Shown: positions 51,970-61,124 of the stretch, one piece after another
Numbering within the stretch: position 1 is the first letter of the stretch
How the letters are laid out: each line of letters opens with the position of its first letter
Origin: Modicisalibacter ilicicola DSM 19980
Lineage (GTDB): Bacteria > Pseudomonadota > Gammaproteobacteria > Pseudomonadales > Halomonadaceae
Direction of reading: 5' to 3'
DNA length: 64,000 bases
NCBI RefSeq assembly: GCF_900128925.1
Contig: NZ_FQUJ01000003.1
Location: 1 to 64,000, forward strand
Notes under the pieces: generated by a model
What the model saw: only the letters and a program-made list of their open reading frames with translations
What the model was told of the DNA's origin: nothing
The model's database searches: none
Translations under genes and position numbers: made by a program

Positions 51970-54021
51970 ATGAACACCCGCGATCCTTTGCTGCAGCCTT
52001 TTTCTCTTGGCAACCTGACCCTCAAGAACCGTATCGTCAGCGCCTCCCACGAGCCCTCCTATTCCGAGGACGGCATGCCCAAGGCCCGCTACCGGCTCTA
52101 CCACGAAGCCAAGGCGCGGGGTGGCATGGCCATGACCATGATCGGCGGCAGTGCCGTGGTGGCACCGGACAGCCCGCCGGCCTTCGGCAACCTGCTGCTC
52201 TACAAGGACGAGATCGTCCCCTGGCTCGCCGAACTGGCGGATGGCGTGCACCAGCACGATTGCAAGGTGATGTGCCAGATCACCCACCTGGGGCGTCGCA
52301 CCCGCTACAACACCGGCGACTGGCTGCCGGTGGTGGCGCCTTCCGGGGTACGCGAGCCGGCCCACCGCTCCTTCCCCAAGGCGATGGAGGATCACGATCT
52401 GGAACGCATCGCCAAGGCCTATGCCGACGGTGCGGCGCGCTGCCAGGCCGCCGGCCTCGACGGCATCGAGATCAATGGCTACGGCCATCTGTTCGATGGC
52501 TTCCTCTCGCCCTGGACCAACCGCCGCGACGACGAATGGGGCGGCGACCTCCAGGGGCGCCTGCGCTTTCCGCTGAAGATCCTCGATACCATCCGCGCCA
52601 CGGTCGGCCCGGACTTCATCATCGGCGTGCGCCTGGTGGTGGATGAACTGCTGCCCCACGGCATCGAGCGCGAGGAAGGGCTCGAGATCTGCAAGCTGCT
52701 CGAACAGAGCGGCACCATCGACTTCTTCAGCGTGATTCGCGGCCACATCGACTCCGATGCCGGCCTCGCCGAGGTGATCCCCAACATGGGCGCCCCTTCC
52801 GCGCCCCATCTCGCCTTCGCCGGCGAGGTGCGACGTGCCACCCACCTGCCGATCCTGCACGCCTCGCGCATCAACGACGTGGCCACCGCCCGCTATGCCC
52901 TGCGCGAAGGCCTGCTCGACATGGTCGGCATGGTACGCGCCCACATGGCCGAGCCCAACATCACCGCGCTGATCGAAGCCGGGGAAGAAGAGCGCATTCG
53001 CCCCTGCGTCGGCGCCGGCTACTGCATCGACGGCATCTACGAGAACGGTGCCGCCTACTGCATCCACAACCCGGCGACGGGGCGCGAAGAGACGCTACCC
53101 CATGTCATCGCCCGAGACGTGGACGCGCCGCGACATGTGGTGGTGGTGGGTGGCGGTCCGGCCGGCCTCGAGGCGGCTCGGGCCAGCGCCGAGCGCGGTC
53201 ATCGGGTCACCCTGCTCGAGGCCAACGACGAGGCCGGCGGCCAGGTACGCATCGCCAGCCTGCTCGAGCGACGCCGCGAGATGCTGGGTATCACCGAATG
53301 GCGTCTCAGCGAGTGCCAGCGTCTCGGGGTCGAGCTGCGCTTCAACTGCTATGCCGAGGCCGAGGACGTGCTGGCCCTCGGCCCGGACGTGGTCATCATC
53401 GCCACCGGCGGCCTGCCCCAGGTGCATCCGCAACTGGAAAGCGGCGAAGCGCTGGTGAACTCGAGCTGGGATGCCCTGGCGGACCCGGTACGTCCCGGCG
53501 AGCGCGTGCTGGTCTTCGACGATCATGGCGGCCACCCGGGGCTTTCCGCCGCGGAGCATCTGGCCAGCCACGGCGCGAACGTGCATTTCGCGACCCCGGA
53601 GCGCATGATCGGCATCGAAGTCGGCAGCACCAACTTCCCCGCCTTTCTCACCGCGCTGGACCGCCATGGCGTGGAGGTACGGCTCAACCGCACCCTGGTG
53701 GGCGTGGAGCGCACGCCAGAGGGGCTCGAGGCGACCCTGACCAGCCCCTACTGCAGCGACACCCGGGAAACCCTGAGCGTCGACCGGGTCATCGTCGAAC
53801 ACGGCACCGCCCCCCTGGACGAGCTCTACTTCGAACTCAAGTCGCAGTCGAGCAACCTCGGCGAACTGGACATCGAGGCGTTCATCGCGATCAAGCCGCA
53901 GCGCAAGACGACCAATCCGCAAGGGCGCTTCCAGCTCTTCCGCATCGGCGACGCGGTGGCCAGCCGCAACGTGCACGCCGGCATCTACGACGGCCTGCGG
54001 CTGGCGCTGGGCATTCGCTGA
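51970..54021 (+). CDS. dgcA: Dimethylglycine demethylase subunit DgcA
   Basis: This 683-residue flavoprotein is of the old yellow enzyme/NADH:flavin reductase family. Residues 1-370 form the FMN barrel (FSLGNLTLKNRIVSASHEPS at the start, QITHLGRRTRYNTGDW near 98-113). The cysteines for a 4Fe-4S cluster lie in RPCVGAGYCIDGIYENGAAYC (near 344-364). A C-terminal FAD/NAD-binding half opens with VVVVGGGPAGLEAARASAER near 391. Length and order match DgcA of Pseudomonas, which demethylates dimethylglycine to sarcosine. TGGAGG precedes the ATG. The partner subunit DgcB and the electron-transfer flavoprotein genes, usually adjacent, are not in the window. Confidence 0.9.
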   Translation: MNTRDPLLQPFSLGNLTLKNRIVSASHEPSYSEDGMPKARYRLYHEAKARGGMAMTMIGGSAVVAPDSPPAFGNLLLYKDEIVPWLAELADGVHQHDCKVMCQITHLGRRTRYNTGDWLPVVAPSGVREPAHRSFPKAMEDHDLERIAKAYADGAARCQAAGLDGIEINGYGHLFDGFLSPWTNRRDDEWGGDLQGRLRFPLKILDTIRATVGPDFIIGVRLVVDELLPHGIEREEGLEICKLLEQSGTIDFFSVIRGHIDSDAGLAEVIPNMGAPSAPHLAFAGEVRRATHLPILHASRINDVATARYALREGLLDMVGMVRAHMAEPNITALIEAGEEERIRPCVGAGYCIDGIYENGAAYCIHNPATGREETLPHVIARDVDAPRHVVVVGGGPAGLEAARASAERGHRVTLLEANDEAGGQVRIASLLERRREMLGITEWRLSECQRLGVELRFNCYAEAEDVLALGPDVVIIATGGLPQVHPQLESGEALVNSSWDALADPVRPGERVLVFDDHGGHPGLSAAEHLASHGANVHFATPERMIGIEVGSTNFPAFLTALDRHGVEVRLNRTLVGVERTPEGLEATLTSPYCSDTRETLSVDRVIVEHGTAPLDELYFELKSQSSNLGELDIEAFIAIKPQRKTTNPQGRFQLFRIGDAVASRNVHAGIYDGLRLALGIR

Positions 54022-54060
54022 GCCGGGAGCCGGTCGGTAATATCGGTAATGAGAGAGCGA

Positions 54061-54384
54061 CTATTCCTTCCCGGGGTCTTGCTCTGTTTCCTGGGGAGGA
54101 TCAGGCAGCTCGGTGCCCGGCATGGCTTCGCCCCCGGAGCCGAAGCCGGCGCTTTCTTCCCTGACCATGCCGCCCTCGGTGTCGGTCTCCGCATCGTCCT
54201 GAGCCGCGCCGTCCCTGCCCTCCTGGGCGGCGGAGCCCGCGGCCTCGTTTGGGTTAGCAGGTGTCGACTGTTGGGTGCTGCCACCCTCAGCCTCCTGGGT
54301 CTCCTGGGCGAACACCGGGGCCTCCAGCGTCAGTCCAAGTACGATCCCCAATATTCCCAGTTCCTTGAGCCGCATCGTTGCCAT
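54061..54384 (-). CDS. Small acidic exported protein of unknown function
   Basis: A 107-residue protein with a signal peptide (ELGILGIVLGLTLEAPVFA-QE). The mature part is low in complexity, rich in Glu, Asp, Gln, Gly and Ser (GGSTQQSTPANPNEAAGSAA), and probably disordered. The ATG at 54384 has AAGGA upstream. It has no recognised family. The composition suits a periplasm or surface in high salt. It lies downstream of the fdh genes and converges on dgcA, with a 39-base gap. Confidence 0.6.
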   Translation of the reverse strand: MATMRLKELGILGIVLGLTLEAPVFAQETQEAEGGSTQQSTPANPNEAAGSAAQEGRDGAAQDDAETDTEGGMVREESAGFGSGGEAMPGTELPDPPQETEQDPGKE

Positions 54385-54455
54385 CGTGACGAATCCTTTT
54401 CGCAGTGATCGACACGGGCATAGACACTGCTCTTCCGGCCTGGGTTCACTGCACA

Positions 54456-57299
54456 TCAGGCATGTTCACTCGACGACAGTCGGCAGGCGGCGTACTTGAA
54501 CTCGGGAATCTTGCCGTAGGGGTCGAGTGCCGGGTTGGTCAACAGGTTCGCCGCCGCCTCGGCGTAGCAGAACGGCACGAACACCATGCCTTCGGGCATC
54601 AGCGGATCGACCCGGGCGGCCAGAGTGATCTGCCCGCGCCGGGTGGTGATGACGACCTGCTCGCCCGGTGCCAACCCCAGACGCGCCAGCTCGCCGGGGG
54701 CGAGGCTTGCCACCGCTTCCGGTTCGAGTTCGTCGAGCACCTTGGCGCGCCGGGTCATCGAGCCGGTATGCCAGTGCTCGAGCTGGCGCCCGGTGGTGAG
54801 CACCGTCGGGTAGACGTCGTCGAGCGGTTCGTCCGGCGGCAACGGCCGGGTCGGCGAGAACCTGGCCCGACCGCTCGGCGTGGGAAAGGCGTCCGAGAAG
54901 ACCACGTCGGCTCCCGGGGCATCGTCGGCGGGGCACGGATAGGTGACCGAGTCCTCGCGTTCCAGACGCTCCCAGCTGATGTGACCCAGCGACGCCATGC
55001 CTCGGGTCATCTCGGCGAACACTTCGCGGGGATGCCGGTAGTCCCAGGGCAGGCCGAAGCGCTGGGCGATCTGCTGGATGATCCACCAGTCGGGTTTCGC
55101 TTCACCGGGCAATGGCGTCGCCGCACGGCCCAGCTGTACCTGGCGGTTGGTGTTGGTCACGGTACCGTCCTTCTCCGGCCAGGCGGAGGCCGGCAGGATC
55201 ACGTCGGCGAACTGCGCGGTCTCGGTGACGAACAGGTCCTGCACCACCAGATGCTCGAGCCGGGCCAGCGCCGCCCGGGCATGATCCAGGTCCGGGTCGG
55301 ACATCGCCGGGTTCTCGCCGAGGATGTACATGCCCTTGATCTGGCCGGCGGCAATGGCATCCATGATCTCGACAACTGTGAGGCCGGGGTTGGCGTCGAG
55401 CGGCGTGTTCCATAGCTCCTCGAAGGCGGCGCGCAGTTGGGCGTCGCCGACCGGCTGATAATCCGGCAGCACCATGGGGATCAGCCCGGCGTCCGAGGCG
55501 CCCTGGACGTTGTTCTGGCCGCGCAGCGGATGCAGCCCGGTGCCGGGGCGCCCGGTCTGGCCGCAGGCCAGGGCCAGGGAAATCAGGCAGCGCGCGTTGT
55601 CGGTGCCGTGAGTGTGCTGGGAGATGCCCATGCCCCAGAAGATCATCGCCTTGTCCGCATTGGCGTAGAGCCGCGCCACCTCGCGGATCTCCTCGGCGGG
55701 GATGCCGCACAGCCCGCTCATCGCCTCCGGGGTCATGTCGACGACATGGGTCTTGAGTGCCTCGAAGCCCTCGGTATGCTCATTGATGTAAGTCTCGTCG
55801 TACAAACCTTCGCTGACGATGACATTGAGCATGGCATTGAACAGCGCCACGTCCGAGCCCGGCGTGAAGCGCAGCGTCCTGTGGGCATAGGCGCACAGCG
55901 CCTGGCCCCGCGGGTCGATGACGATCAACCGGGTGCCGCGCTTGGCGGCCTGCTTGAAGAAGGTCGCCGCCACCGGGTGATTCACCGTGGGATTGCAGCC
56001 GGTGAGAATGACCACGTCGGCGTCAAGCGCCTGCATGAACGACGCCGTGACCGCGCCGGAACCGATGCACTCCATCAACGCCGCCACCGAGCTGGCATGG
56101 CACAGCCGCGTGCAGTGATCGACGTGATTGGAGCCGAAGCCGGTGCGCACCAGCTTCTGGAACAGCCAGGCCTCCTCGTTGGAGCATTTGGCGCTGCCGA
56201 AGCCGGCCAGGGCATCCGGGCCATGGGCCTCTTTCAGGCCCACCAGCCCCCCGGCAGCCAGCTCCAGGGCTTCTTCCCAGCTCGCTTCGCGAAAATGCGT
56301 GGTGGGATCGGCCGGATCGAAGTCGGGGTCGAGCCCCTTGGGCACGCCGTCGCGGCGAATCAGCGGCACGCTCAAGCGCGAGGCATGGCGCGGGTAATCG
56401 AAGCCGAAGCGCCCCTTCACGCACAGCCGGTTGTGGTTCGAGGGCCCATCGCGACCCGAGACATGCAGGATGGCATCGTCCTTGATGTGATAGGTCAACT
56501 GGCAACCCACCCCGCAATAGGGGCAGACGGAATCCACCGTGCGGTCGGCGGCCCTGGAGTCGCCGCGGCCCTGGGCATCGATCAGCGTCGCCGGCATCAA
56601 TGCGCCGGTCGGGCAGGCCTGCACGCATTCGCCGCAGGCCACGCAGGTGCTCTCGCCCATGGGGTCGTCGAAGTCGAAGACGATCTTGGAGGACGCGCCC
56701 CGATGGGCCAGGCCGATCACGTCGTTGACCTGCACCTCGCGACAGGCGCGCACGCAGAGGTTGCACTCGATGCAGGCATCCAGATTGACGTTCATGGCGC
56801 TGTGGGAGCTGTCGTGATTCGAGCGGCGTGGCCCGACGCCCTCGCTTTCGAGCGCCTCTTCTACTGGGTTATGCGCGGGCAGCCAGGCCTTGACCGCGGT
56901 GGCATCGATCGCCAACTGCTCGGCCATGGCCCAGAAGTGACTCGAGCGATCCGGGCTCTCCTCGCGCGTCGGTTGATCGGCGATCAGCAGCTCCATGACC
57001 CCTTCCCGGGCGACTCGCGAGCGCTCGGAGGTGGCGCTCTTGACCACCATGCCGGGCTTGGCCTCGCGCAGGCAGCTGGCGGCCAGGGCCCTTTCGCCCT
57101 CGATCTCGACCATGCAGACGCGGCAGTTGCCATCGGCGCGATAGCCGTGGGCCTCCTTGAAACACAGGTGAGGTATGGTCTCGCCGTCCCGCTGGGCGAC
57201 CTGCCACAGGGATTCGCCGGGGTAGGCCGACACCTCGGCACCGTCCAGGGTCAGCGTGAAGGACTCCAAGGCGTTTTCCGGAGAAACAGCGGTATTCAT
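54456..57299 (-). CDS. fdhA: NAD-dependent formate dehydrogenase, catalytic alpha subunit
   Basis: This 947-residue molybdopterin enzyme oxidises formate to carbon dioxide. An N-terminal 2Fe-2S ferredoxin-like domain (CFKEAHGYRADGNCRVCMVE) comes first, then two 4Fe-4S motifs (CIECNLCVRACREV and CVACGECVQACPTG) near residues 185-240. A further cluster site follows (CPYCGVGC near 264), then the molybdopterin domains. The active-site residue is Cys, not selenocysteine, in CTRLCHASSV. The second Met (57299) is preferred because GGAG lies seven bases upstream. It follows the beta-gamma fusion gene by 11 bases. Formate comes from formaldehyde released in betaine demethylation, which explains the location beside gbcA and dgcA. 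Confidence 0.92.
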   Translation of the reverse strand: MNTAVSPENALESFTLTLDGAEVSAYPGESLWQVAQRDGETIPHLCFKEAHGYRADGNCRVCMVEIEGERALAASCLREAKPGMVVKSATSERSRVAREGVMELLIADQPTREESPDRSSHFWAMAEQLAIDATAVKAWLPAHNPVEEALESEGVGPRRSNHDSSHSAMNVNLDACIECNLCVRACREVQVNDVIGLAHRGASSKIVFDFDDPMGESTCVACGECVQACPTGALMPATLIDAQGRGDSRAADRTVDSVCPYCGVGCQLTYHIKDDAILHVSGRDGPSNHNRLCVKGRFGFDYPRHASRLSVPLIRRDGVPKGLDPDFDPADPTTHFREASWEEALELAAGGLVGLKEAHGPDALAGFGSAKCSNEEAWLFQKLVRTGFGSNHVDHCTRLCHASSVAALMECIGSGAVTASFMQALDADVVILTGCNPTVNHPVAATFFKQAAKRGTRLIVIDPRGQALCAYAHRTLRFTPGSDVALFNAMLNVIVSEGLYDETYINEHTEGFEALKTHVVDMTPEAMSGLCGIPAEEIREVARLYANADKAMIFWGMGISQHTHGTDNARCLISLALACGQTGRPGTGLHPLRGQNNVQGASDAGLIPMVLPDYQPVGDAQLRAAFEELWNTPLDANPGLTVVEIMDAIAAGQIKGMYILGENPAMSDPDLDHARAALARLEHLVVQDLFVTETAQFADVILPASAWPEKDGTVTNTNRQVQLGRAATPLPGEAKPDWWIIQQIAQRFGLPWDYRHPREVFAEMTRGMASLGHISWERLEREDSVTYPCPADDAPGADVVFSDAFPTPSGRARFSPTRPLPPDEPLDDVYPTVLTTGRQLEHWHTGSMTRRAKVLDELEPEAVASLAPGELARLGLAPGEQVVITTRRGQITLAARVDPLMPEGMVFVPFCYAEAAANLLTNPALDPYGKIPEFKYAACRLSSSEHA

Positions 57300-57310
57300 G
57301 ATCATTCTCC

Positions 57311-59035
57311 CTAACCTCGGACAATGACGTTCTGATCGGCCAGCACGTCACGAAAATCCTTGAGCAGCCCCAGCACCGGATTGGGCGCGGCCTGGCCGAG
57401 CCCGCAGATGGAGGCGTCCATCATCACCCGGGAGAGCCGGTCAAGCTCGGCCAGGTTCCACGTGTCGCGCTCGAGCAATGCCAGCATCTTCTCGGTGCCC
57501 ACCCGGCAGGGGGTGCACTGGCCACAGGATTCGTCGGCGAAGAAGGCCAGCAGGTTGGTGGCCACGGCGCGCAAGTCGTCCTGATCGGAAAGCACGATCA
57601 CCGCCGCCGAGCCGATGAAGCTATCGTGGGGCTGCAGGGTATCGAAATCCAGCGGAATATCCGCCTTGTGCGCCGGCAGGATGCCCCCCGAGGCACCGCC
57701 GGGCAGGTAGGCCAGCAGTTCGTGGCCCTCTTGCATGCCGCCGGCATACTCTTCGACCAGCTCGTTTAATGTGATCCCCGCCGGCGCCAGATGCACCCCG
57801 GGATTCTTGACGCGCCCGGAGACCGAGAAGCTGCGCAGCCCCTTGCGGCCATGGCGGCCGTGCCCGGCGAACCAGTCGGCACCGCGCGCCCAGATCGGCG
57901 GAATCCAGTAGACGGTCTCGACGTTGTTGACCAGGGTGGGGCGATCGAACAGCCCGCGCTGGGCGACGAAGGGCGGGCGGTGACGCGGCTTGCCGGGCTT
58001 GCCCTCCAGGGATTCGATCATCGCCGACTCCTCGCCGCAGATGTAGGCCCCGGCACCGCGGCGCAGGACGATATGGCCCGGATCGACGAGCCCGGCGGTT
58101 TCAAGTTCACGAATGGCCTCGCGTAACACCTGATGCAGGGCCGGATACTCGTCGCGCAGGTAGATGTAGAGCGCCTCGGCCTCCACCGCCCAGGCGCTGA
58201 CCAGGGCACCTTCCAGGAAGCAGTGTGGCGAACGCTCCAGGTAGTAGCGATCCTTGAAGGTGCCCGGCTCGCCCTCGTCGGCGTTGATCGCGCAATAGCG
58301 CGGTCCCGGCTCGGCGCGCACGAAGCCCCACTTCTTGAAGGTGGCGAAACCCGCCCCGCCCAGGCCACGCAGCCCGGCCTCTTCCAGCATCCGCGTCAGT
58401 TCATCGACGCCCACCTCCCCCGCGCGGCATGCTGCCAGCAGCGCATAGCCGTTTCCTTCCCGATAACCGGCGAGACGCTGCCAGTCCGGCATCTCGGCAT
58501 GCAGCTCACCCGCCGCCAGGGCGTCGCCGACACTTGCAACCGTGGCGTGCCCCAGATGCCGATGGTGGCCTCGGGACGCAAGCTCCACCACCGGCGCCGT
58601 GTCGCAGCGCCCCATGCAGGGCGCGCGAATCACTCGCACGGCGCTGGCGTCGGCGCCGGACTCGAGTTCCTTGCGCAGGGCCTCGGCTCCGGCCAACTGG
58701 CAGGAAAGCGAATCGCAGACGCGGATCGTGGTGGCCGGCGGCGGCGCCTGATCGTCGTGGACGACATCGAAGTGGGCGTAGAAGGTGGCGGTCTCGTAGA
58801 TCGCCGCCATCGGCAGGTTCATGAAGGCCGCCAGGGCACGCAGGTGGCGCAGGGAGAGATGGCCGTAGCGATCCTGTATGACATGCAGGTGCTCGATCAG
58901 CAGATCGCGACGTGTCAGAGCGGGCGCATCGCCCAGCAACGCCTGGATCTCGGTCAGGGCCGCGGGATCGAGGTTGCGGCCCCGGGGCTGGCCTCGGGGG
59001 CCACGGCGAGGCGGCGTGACAGGGGTGGCGGTCAT
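57311..59035 (-). CDS. fdhB: Formate dehydrogenase gamma-beta fusion (NuoE/NuoF type)
   Basis: A 574-residue protein combining two subunits of the cytosolic NAD-linked formate dehydrogenase. Residues 1-180 match NuoE/FdsG with its 2Fe-2S cysteines (CDSLSCQLAG and CMGRCDTAP). Residues 190-574 match NuoF/FdsB, with NADH and FMN binding (GLRGLGGAGFATFKKW, then INADEGEPGTFKDR) and a 4Fe-4S site (ESCGQCTPCRVG). It passes electrons from the alpha subunit to NAD. The start at 59035 (MTATPV) replaces a longer frame with no ribosome binding site. It is the first gene of the fdh pair. No fdsD or fdsC gene was seen. Confidence 0.9.
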   Translation of the reverse strand: MTATPVTPPRRGPRGQPRGRNLDPAALTEIQALLGDAPALTRRDLLIEHLHVIQDRYGHLSLRHLRALAAFMNLPMAAIYETATFYAHFDVVHDDQAPPPATTIRVCDSLSCQLAGAEALRKELESGADASAVRVIRAPCMGRCDTAPVVELASRGHHRHLGHATVASVGDALAAGELHAEMPDWQRLAGYREGNGYALLAACRAGEVGVDELTRMLEEAGLRGLGGAGFATFKKWGFVRAEPGPRYCAINADEGEPGTFKDRYYLERSPHCFLEGALVSAWAVEAEALYIYLRDEYPALHQVLREAIRELETAGLVDPGHIVLRRGAGAYICGEESAMIESLEGKPGKPRHRPPFVAQRGLFDRPTLVNNVETVYWIPPIWARGADWFAGHGRHGRKGLRSFSVSGRVKNPGVHLAPAGITLNELVEEYAGGMQEGHELLAYLPGGASGGILPAHKADIPLDFDTLQPHDSFIGSAAVIVLSDQDDLRAVATNLLAFFADESCGQCTPCRVGTEKMLALLERDTWNLAELDRLSRVMMDASICGLGQAAPNPVLGLLKDFRDVLADQNVIVRG

Positions 59036-59165
59036 GGTCTGGCGCTCATTGTTATCGGTATCGGTCGATGGTCGCACCGCCTCGATCGATCGGCAATGGC
59101 GACGAACGGGAGACATCCCGGGATGCCGATCAGCGCCATCCCGATGTCGTTCTGAGCACACTCCA

Positions 59166-59196
59166 ATAGAAAAGGGTCGCCACGATGGCGACCCTT
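59166..59196 (-). terminator. Terminator of the DUF4168 gene
   Basis: AAGGGTCGCCA pairs with TGGCGACCCTT around a 3-base loop (59172-59196). On the minus strand it is followed by TTTTCTATT. It lies 43 bases after the DUF4168 stop and isolates that gene from the fdh genes downstream. Confidence 0.8.
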
Positions 59197-59238
59197 GCGC
59201 ATTCAAGCTTGTTCGTCGTTCAGACGACTTACACCGGC

Positions 59239-59637
59239 TTACTGGCCGTTCTGGGCCATTTGCTGAACGCGCTTCATCAGCTCGGGATCCTGCTGGATCG
59301 CCTGACCGATGGCGTTGAAGGTCTCTACATCCAGGCCGCTGTCCTCGACCACGGCGACCATCTCCTCGTTGGCCTCCATGCGGATTTCCTGCTGCTTGGC
59401 CTGATCGTCACCCGCCTCCTGCAACCGTTGGGTATACTCCTGGGAGATCATGGCGATCTCTTCGGAAGTGTCGGCGAACTGCTGAAGCTGCTCGTCGGAG
59501 AAGTCCTGGGCCGTGGCCTGGGATTGCTGAGCTGCCGGGTCCTGCTGCTGGGCTGACGAATCCTGGGCCATCACTGGCGCGGAGATCATCCCTGCAGTCA
59601 GCAGAGCGGCGGAGAACAGGGCAGTCATCTTACGCAT
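59239..59637 (-). CDS. DUF4168 exported protein
   Basis: A 132-residue protein with a signal peptide (LFSAALLTAGMISAPVMA-QD, near residue 23). A Gln/Ala-rich linker follows, then a helical DUF4168 domain (FSDEQLQQFADTSEEIAMIS near residues 44-63, and the C-terminal FNAIGQAIQQDPELMKRVQQ). The function of the family is unknown. The ATG at 59637 was chosen over an earlier frame start because it gives a proper signal peptide. It is a single-gene unit with its own terminator. Confidence 0.85.
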   Translation of the reverse strand: MRKMTALFSAALLTAGMISAPVMAQDSSAQQQDPAAQQSQATAQDFSDEQLQQFADTSEEIAMISQEYTQRLQEAGDDQAKQQEIRMEANEEMVAVVEDSGLDVETFNAIGQAIQQDPELMKRVQQMAQNGQ

Positions 59638-59778
59638 GTAGATACTCCAGTACGTGTTGTGTGTATCAGGTCTGATGATTCTAACCCAACCGGGTTCCAC
59701 CCTTTTTGTAAAGAAAATCGGGTAAAAATTTTCCCACCCATTACAAATGTCTATAAAAAGCGACGTGTCGGACGACGA

Positions 59779-61089
59779 TCACCGCTCCTGCCCCTGGTTG
59801 AGCCATTCCACGATGGCCTCGATTCCCTGGATGAGAGTCATTATCGCCGGCTGTTCCATGACCGGTCCTTCGCCAGCCATCAGCGCCTCGCCATCGAAAT
59901 CCACGTAGGCCAGCCGCACGGTGAGCTGGCGAGGGTCGCAGCCGAAGGCACTCCCGGGCAATAGCGCCACACCGGCCTCTTCCAATAGGTGCGCGGTCAA
60001 CTCGGCACTGGTGGCGATGCCTCTGGCGGCCAAGGCCTCGCGATGTGCCTCGAAGTCGGGGAACAGGTAGAAGCCGCCATCTGGGGCATGGGTTCGCACG
60101 TTGGCCTCGTTCAGGCGCGTCGCGCACCACTGACCGATCTCGCCCAGTACCGCACGCTGGCGTGCCACGTAATCGTCGAGTGCCGGCGTGCGATCGTAGG
60201 CGACGATCGCCGCATGCTGCACAGGGCTCGTGACGCTCGACCATGTCTCGGACGCCACCCCCAGCACCCGGGCGAAGAGTTCCTGGCCCAGCTCCCCTGG
60301 CACATGCATCACCCCGAGACGCCAGCCGCCGGCGCCACACCACTTGGAGAGCCCGCTGGTGGTGACGGTGCCCTCCGGGTAATCGAGCGCGAAGGCACGA
60401 TGCTCGCCGCGATGATGCAGGAGACCGTAGATCTCGTCGGCGAGTACCAGCACCCCATGGCGCCTCGCCACCTCGGCCAGACGCCGCTGGGTCGCCTCGT
60501 CCGGCGACAATCCGGTGGGGTTGCCCGGCGCATTGAGAATCAGCACCTTGAGCCGTTGCGGATCGCTGTCGCAGTGCGCCTCGAGCTGCTCCGGGGTCAC
60601 CTGCCAGCGGCTTTCGAACGAGGCCTCGAGCCGCACCGCCCGTTGACCCGCCATGCGCGCCTGGGGCGCGTAGGAGACCCAGGAAGGAGCAGGAATCAGT
60701 ATGTCCGCCTCGGGCAACGACTTCATCAACGCGAACAGCAGCAACTTGCTGCCCGGCCCCACCACGATGCGCTCGGCCTCCCAGGGTGTCTGATCGACCT
60801 CCCGGTGGAACGCCGCGACCTGCTTGCGCAGTGCCGGCAGGCCCTGTACCGGCAGATAGGCCTTCTCGGCGGCGTGCCGAGCCAGTGCCTCGACGGCAGG
60901 GGCAAACACCGGAAACGGCGACTGCCCGAACCCGAACTTGAAGATGCGCCGTCCACCAGCTTCGAGCAGCCGCGACTGCTCGTTGATCAACAGCGTATCC
61001 GAAGCGCGTGTCGCCTCGGCTCCGCTGGTATACCCGGCTTCGAGGCGCGCGGCGATGCCGGCACGGGAAGAGGACGAAACGTTGGACAT
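59779..61089 (-). CDS. PLP-dependent class I/II aminotransferase
   Basis: A 436-residue fold-type I aminotransferase. The PLP lysine is in TTSGLSKWCGAGGWRLG near residues 253-269, with NAPGNPTGLS near 193-202, LADEIYGL near 223 and the substrate-binding Arg in LTVRLAYVD near 391. The substrate cannot be read from the sequence; the family includes aspartate and aromatic aminotransferases and enzymes with other substrates. It starts 35 bases after the stop of an RpiR-type regulator, which probably controls it. The ATG at 61089 has AGGGAG upstream; the longer frame is not coding. Confidence 0.88.
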   Translation of the reverse strand: MSNVSSSSRAGIAARLEAGYTSGAEATRASDTLLINEQSRLLEAGGRRIFKFGFGQSPFPVFAPAVEALARHAAEKAYLPVQGLPALRKQVAAFHREVDQTPWEAERIVVGPGSKLLLFALMKSLPEADILIPAPSWVSYAPQARMAGQRAVRLEASFESRWQVTPEQLEAHCDSDPQRLKVLILNAPGNPTGLSPDEATQRRLAEVARRHGVLVLADEIYGLLHHRGEHRAFALDYPEGTVTTSGLSKWCGAGGWRLGVMHVPGELGQELFARVLGVASETWSSVTSPVQHAAIVAYDRTPALDDYVARQRAVLGEIGQWCATRLNEANVRTHAPDGGFYLFPDFEAHREALAARGIATSAELTAHLLEEAGVALLPGSAFGCDPRQLTVRLAYVDFDGEALMAGEGPVMEQPAIMTLIQGIEAIVEWLNQGQER

Positions 61090-61124
61090 GGTAGGTGCTC
61101 CCTTGGAGTGTGAAGTGAACCGCC

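Noticed and set aside
50698-54021. A 1107-codon plus-strand open frame spanning gbcA and dgcA
   Set aside because: Its first 400 codons are gbcA read in the wrong frame; only the part from 51970 is a real protein (DgcA), with its own ribosome binding site and family start.
55437-57314. A 625-codon plus-strand frame opposite the formate dehydrogenase alpha gene
   Set aside because: Antisense shadow of a gene with intact iron-sulfur and molybdopterin motifs; no ribosome binding site or recognisable domain.
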